Below the pieces are notes generated by a model. It worked only from the letters and a program-made list of their open reading frames with translations, ran no database searches and was not told where the DNA came from. Below, one piece after another: positions 5,250 to 7,756 of a stretch of 7,756 bases of DNA (its first letter is position 1; the number at the start of each line of letters is the position of its first letter). Location of the stretch: NCBI GenBank assembly GCA_964370085.1, contig CAYJHI010000043.1, positions 1-7,756 of the forward strand, written 5' to 3'. This DNA is from CARZYU01 sp964370085. Lineage in GTDB: Bacteria > Bacillota_I > Bacilli_A > RF39 > UBA660. The position numbers and the translations under genes are program-made.

Positions 5250-6547
5250 AACTTTAATTTAGTATAATCATCTATCATGTGTTTTACTGAAGCACAACTT
5301 AAGAATACAATAACTACATCTTTATAATCTACTAGTTTAGAAATATCACTTTCTAACAATAATTCTCCATTATCCATAAACTCTAAAATCGTCTCAGAAG
5401 TAACGTTATCATAATCTTCACTTCTTTCTCTATTACAATCTATCGGAGTAATATAAGCTTTTTCTACTGTACTAAGACTATCTGCAAATTCTTTAGGAAA
5501 TTCCTTAGTACGAGAATAAGTATTAGGTTTAAATACTGCAATTATTTTCTTATTTGGATATTTTTCTTTAGCAGCTTCTAAAGTCACTTTTATTTCTGTA
5601 GGATGATGTGCATAATCATCTACTATAATTATATCTTTTACAATACTTTCTGCAAATCTCCTTTTAGCATTAACAAAAGTACTAAGCTGTTTAACAATAT
5701 GTTCATTATCAATTCCATAGTTAATTGCCACTATAATACTAGCAGTCGCATTTAAAACCATATGATTACCAAACACAGGTATTACATAAGTACCTACAAA
5801 CTCATCAACATAATATAAGTCAAAAGAATTACCATTATCTACTTTATGAACATTTTTAACAATATAATCATTATCATCATTAAATCCATAATATAAAACA
5901 TTACCTTCTAATTCTAAATCTCTTACATTCTCATTATCACCACAAGCCACTATTAATTCTTCACTCTTATTAGCAAACTCTCTAAAACAATTCTTAATAT
6001 CTTCTATTCCATCATAACATTCAGTATGTTCAAGTTCTATATTAGTAATAACAGAAACTGTCGGATAATATGCTAAGAAATGCTTATTAAATTCATCTGC
6101 TTCTAAAACAAATAAAGAATTATTCTTATCCATGTACCCACTACCATCACCTATAAAATAATTACACCCTTTGTCTTTTAACAAATGATTAACCATTGAA
6201 CAAGTACTAGTTTTCCCATGAGTACCACTTATTCCTATTGTTTTAAATTGTTTTGTAATATCCCCTATAATCTCACAATAAGCTTTAATATTACATCTTA
6301 ACTCATGAATACGTTTAATCTCTTTATGATCACTTTTAAAAGCTACTGAATGAGTCACAATAAAATCATCTGGTATATCAAAACTCTGATCATTATAAAT
6401 TTTAATACCACGACTATCTAATCCTTCTTGTGTAAACTTATATTCACTAACGTCATCATACCCAACAACTTCATGTCCTAAATCAAATAACAACTGTGCA
6501 AGTGTCGACATACCTGCCCCTTTTATACCTATACAATAATACTTCAT
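5240..6547 (-). CDS. murC: UDP-N-acetylmuramate--L-alanine ligase
   Basis: Cytoplasmic Mur ligase that uses ATP to attach L-alanine to UDP-MurNAc, the first step of the peptidoglycan stem peptide. It has 435 residues from the chosen start, near the family norm. Domain 1 has GIKGAGMS (7-14), the UDP-binding loop. Domain 2 has the P-loop GTHGKTST (108-115), EADE (149-152) and TNIELEHTE. FGNHMVLNA (259-267), NAKRRF (293-298) and DDYAHHPTEI (310-319) are MurC signatures. Two oddities are a PNTYSRT where PHTYSRT is usual, and FLSCASV near the C-terminus where the family normally has a GAG-containing loop. An ATG at 6556 overlaps the ribosome site AAAGGA (6556-6561); the ATG at 6547 has that site at eight-base spacing and gives the usual N-terminus. 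It appears monocistronic, with its own promoter and terminator. Confidence 0.96.
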   Translation of the reverse strand: MKYYCIGIKGAGMSTLAQLLFDLGHEVVGYDDVSEYKFTQEGLDSRGIKIYNDQSFDIPDDFIVTHSVAFKSDHKEIKRIHELRCNIKAYCEIIGDITKQFKTIGISGTHGKTSTCSMVNHLLKDKGCNYFIGDGSGYMDKNNSLFVLEADEFNKHFLAYYPTVSVITNIELEHTECYDGIEDIKNCFREFANKSEELIVACGDNENVRDLELEGNVLYYGFNDDNDYIVKNVHKVDNGNSFDLYYVDEFVGTYVIPVFGNHMVLNATASIIVAINYGIDNEHIVKQLSTFVNAKRRFAESIVKDIIIVDDYAHHPTEIKVTLEAAKEKYPNKKIIAVFKPNTYSRTKEFPKEFADSLSTVEKAYITPIDCNRERSEDYDNVTSETILEFMDNGELLLESDISKLVDYKDVVIVFLSCASVKHMIDDYTKLKLSE

Positions 6548-6555
6548 AATACACA

Positions 6556-6561
6556 TCCTTT
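6556..6561 (-). promoter_or_regulatory. Ribosome binding site fixing the murC start
   Basis: AAAGGA on the minus strand sits eight bases before the ATG at 6547. It overlaps the upstream in-frame ATG (6554-6556), which therefore cannot use it. This decides for the start three codons inside the longest open frame. Confidence 0.7.
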
Positions 6562-6566
6562 ATTAA

Positions 6567-6595
6567 ATTATATTATAAAAATCACATTAAGTGAA
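6567..6595 (-). promoter_or_regulatory. Promoter of murC
   Basis: A perfect TATAAT (6567-6572) lies 17 bases from TTCACT (6590-6595), which matches the -35 consensus at four of six positions. A second, overlapping TATAAT is at 6572-6577. The element sits immediately after the terminator of the upstream ankyrin-type gene and about 20 bases before the start codon, so murC is probably its own unit. Confidence 0.65.
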
Positions 6596-6596
6596 G

Positions 6597-6618
6597 AAAA
6601 AAAGTCGCAATCGCAACT
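6597..6618 (-). terminator. Intrinsic terminator of the ankyrin-type gene
   Basis: On the minus strand AGTTGC pairs with GCGACT (6 bp, one T-G) around a GATT loop, followed by a run of seven T. The gene's TAG stop overlaps the first bases of the stem. It ends the upstream transcript just before the murC promoter. Confidence 0.85.
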
Positions 6619-7645
6619 ATTTAATTTTTTTACCATCTTTATAAGTCATTACAAAAGACTTTTCACTATCACTGTGAGATGGACTAACTTGATCATAAAT
6701 CGTTAACCCATTATCTTTAATTACTTTTTTAAATTCAGCATATTCTAAATACTCATTTGGCAGATCTAGTATAAAAGAAAAATCACATTCGGCAACATCA
6801 GATCTAATGTTAGAGAATCCACCAAAATACTCATAATCAGTTTTACCAGTTCTTCTAATTGTTTTATCACTTCCAGCATCAACTAATAGTTTAACAACTT
6901 TATTAGTGTAATGGTTAGGAAACTTATATACTATAGAATCCTTTAAAATTGTCTCTAAGTATGTACTTCCTTCAACTTGGTGATTCACATCAATTCCGTT
7001 TTTAATCAAACATCTTATAATATCAAGATCATGCATATGATCATTTACAAAGGCTCCAGGTTCAATTTTTTTTAGCAAATTCATATTAACATCTAAAGAC
7101 TTCATTGTGAACAAATCTCTATTAACATAGAAAAGAGGATTGTTTCCTTTTTTATCTAATTCGTTAATAGAATTAGGATAATCTTTTATTAACTCATCAA
7201 CCTGAATAGAATTACTCATTTGACAAGCAACTTTTAACAGATCAACATCATCTTTTGTTTTATCTTTTCCAAAACTAGAATGAATTGCATACAAATAATT
7301 TGCAATTTTAAAATCTCTTATGTAATTAGCAAACATCGCCGGATTAATACCACCATCATATTTTTCAGTATAATCATACTTTTTACTAATTAAATCTCTA
7401 ACACTATGTACATCCCCTAACAATATTTCAATCAATAATGGTGTAAGTTTAGAATAATTAATACTATCATCTAATGCTTCATACCTTTTAATACTTTCTA
7501 AGTTAGGTTCTATTTCTTTAGCATTAATTATAATGTCATACATCTCTTCTTTAGACATTTTCTTTGGAAATTTCTTTTGCAGTTTATAAGTTTCATGCAT
7601 AAATGAATTACTCCAAAAGTAATCATTAGTCTCTATTTTTCTCAT
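6617..7645 (-). CDS. Ankyrin-repeat-like protein of unknown function
   Basis: I do not recognise a specific family. The 342 residues contain several degenerate ankyrin-type helix-turn-helix units. The clearest is DLDIIRCLIKNGIDVNHQ (206-223), followed by NKVVKLLVDAGSDKTIRRTG (248-267). Weaker units are around TPLLIEILLGDVHSVRDLI (68-86) and VDLLKVACQMSNSIQVDELI (134-153). Ankyrin repeats bind proteins, so a protein-partner role is likely, but no catalytic motif, signal peptide or membrane segment is visible. The first 65 residues and the last 60 (rich in Asp, Ser and Lys) are not repeat-like. The start at 7645 is preferred because AGGAG (7654-7658) lies eight bases upstream; the ATG at 7666 has no ribosome site. 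It is flanked by terminators, so probably monocistronic. I could not place a convincing promoter. Confidence 0.8.
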   Translation of the reverse strand: MRKIETNDYFWSNSFMHETYKLQKKFPKKMSKEEMYDIIINAKEIEPNLESIKRYEALDDSINYSKLTPLLIEILLGDVHSVRDLISKKYDYTEKYDGGINPAMFANYIRDFKIANYLYAIHSSFGKDKTKDDVDLLKVACQMSNSIQVDELIKDYPNSINELDKKGNNPLFYVNRDLFTMKSLDVNMNLLKKIEPGAFVNDHMHDLDIIRCLIKNGIDVNHQVEGSTYLETILKDSIVYKFPNHYTNKVVKLLVDAGSDKTIRRTGKTDYEYFGGFSNIRSDVAECDFSFILDLPNEYLEYAEFKKVIKDNGLTIYDQVSPSHSDSEKSFVMTYKDGKKIK

Positions 7646-7653
7646 ATTATCAT

Positions 7654-7658
7654 CTCCT
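7654..7658 (-). promoter_or_regulatory. Ribosome binding site fixing the start of the ankyrin-type gene
   Basis: AGGAG on the minus strand, eight bases before the ATG at 7645. The in-frame ATG at 7666 lies upstream of this site and is preceded only by A/T-rich sequence, so the protein should begin at the Met followed by RKIETN. Confidence 0.7.
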
Positions 7659-7681
7659 AAAACCATTTTATCAAATAAATC

Positions 7682-7707
7682 AAAAAAAAAGAAGCATTTT
7701 ATGCTTC
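7682..7707 (-). terminator. Strong intrinsic terminator of the right-edge gene
   Basis: On the minus strand GAAGCAT pairs perfectly with ATGCTTC (7 bp) around an AAA loop, followed by a run of nine T. It lies seven bases after the stop codon of the truncated gene at the right edge and isolates that gene from the ankyrin-type gene. Confidence 0.9.
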
Positions 7708-7713
7708 CTTTAA

Positions 7714-7756
7714 TTAGTTACCTCTACGATCGTTATTAGCGTTCTTTTTAGCATCT
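7714..7756 (-). CDS. C-terminal end of an unidentified protein (5' part outside window)
   Basis: Only 13 codons and a TAA stop are visible, reading DAKKNANNDRRGN, a hydrophilic and basic tail. The frame is chosen because its stop sits just before a strong terminator and because its codons look natural for this genome. A second frame on the same strand (reading LKRTLITIVEVTN, stop at about 7709) is open through the same bases and cannot be excluded. There is too little sequence to identify the protein. Confidence 0.5.
   Translation of the reverse strand, partial: DAKKNANNDRRGN

Noticed and set aside
6548..6556. Longer MurC starting at ATG 6556
   Set aside because: That ATG overlaps the AAAGGA ribosome site. 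The start at 6547 gives both correct spacing and the usual MurC N-terminus.
7646..7666. Longer ankyrin-type protein starting at ATG 7666
   Set aside because: It has no upstream ribosome site, and the AGGAG that would drive translation lies downstream of it.
1..7756. tRNA, rRNA, CRISPR arrays, insertion-sequence ends
   Set aside because: I found no regularly spaced direct repeats, no transposase-like frame and no tRNA-like cloverleaf on either strand by eye.

Overview
The window is AT-rich and every gene I can support is on the minus strand. It looks like chromosomal DNA of a low-GC Firmicute (Bacilli-type or an uncultured relative). The evidence is a phenylalanine T-box leader before pheS, Shine-Dalgarno sites of the AAAGGAG type, and Firmicute-like PheS, Frr and MurC. 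A murC gene implies a peptidoglycan wall, so this is not a wall-less mollicute. The Trp codons I checked are TGG. All eight visible stops are TAA or TAG, so nothing here requires a reassigned UGA. I cannot name the species.

In transcription order (right to left) the window holds these units. (1) The last 13 codons of an unidentified gene at the right edge, followed by a strong intrinsic terminator. (2) A 342-residue ankyrin-repeat-like protein with its own terminator. (3) murC, with a good promoter and a terminator whose stem contains the stop codon. (4) A compact four-gene unit: amidoligase-like protein C, a gamma-glutamylcyclotransferase/AIG2-like protein, amidoligase-like protein B, and amidoligase-like protein A. 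(5) frr, with a clear promoter. (6) A phenylalanine T-box riboswitch leading into pheS, which ends almost exactly at the left edge.

The unit that stands out is (4), roughly 1.95-5.23 kb. Three divergent paralogues keep the motifs expected of the glutamine-synthetase-fold amidoligase family (Amidoligase_2, PF12224): ExE, GxE, HxH, YARPL and ExR. They share a transcription unit with a cyclotransferase. Pairing of such amidoligases with an AIG2-type cyclotransferase in Firmicutes is a known prediction from comparative genomics, but as far as I know its chemistry is unsolved. Three amidoligases around one cyclotransferase suggest stepwise building of a peptide or gamma-glutamyl amide, with the cyclotransferase trimming or recycling it; that is inference. 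B and A are in the same reading frame, separated by one TAG and five codons, and A starts with GTG.

The rest is housekeeping: MurC adds L-Ala to UDP-MurNAc, Frr recycles ribosomes, and PheS charges tRNA-Phe under T-box control. I see no insertion sequence, CRISPR array, tRNA or rRNA. The only noncoding stretches over 100 bases are the T-box leader (1044-1265) and the frr upstream region (1812-1952), and both have describable content.
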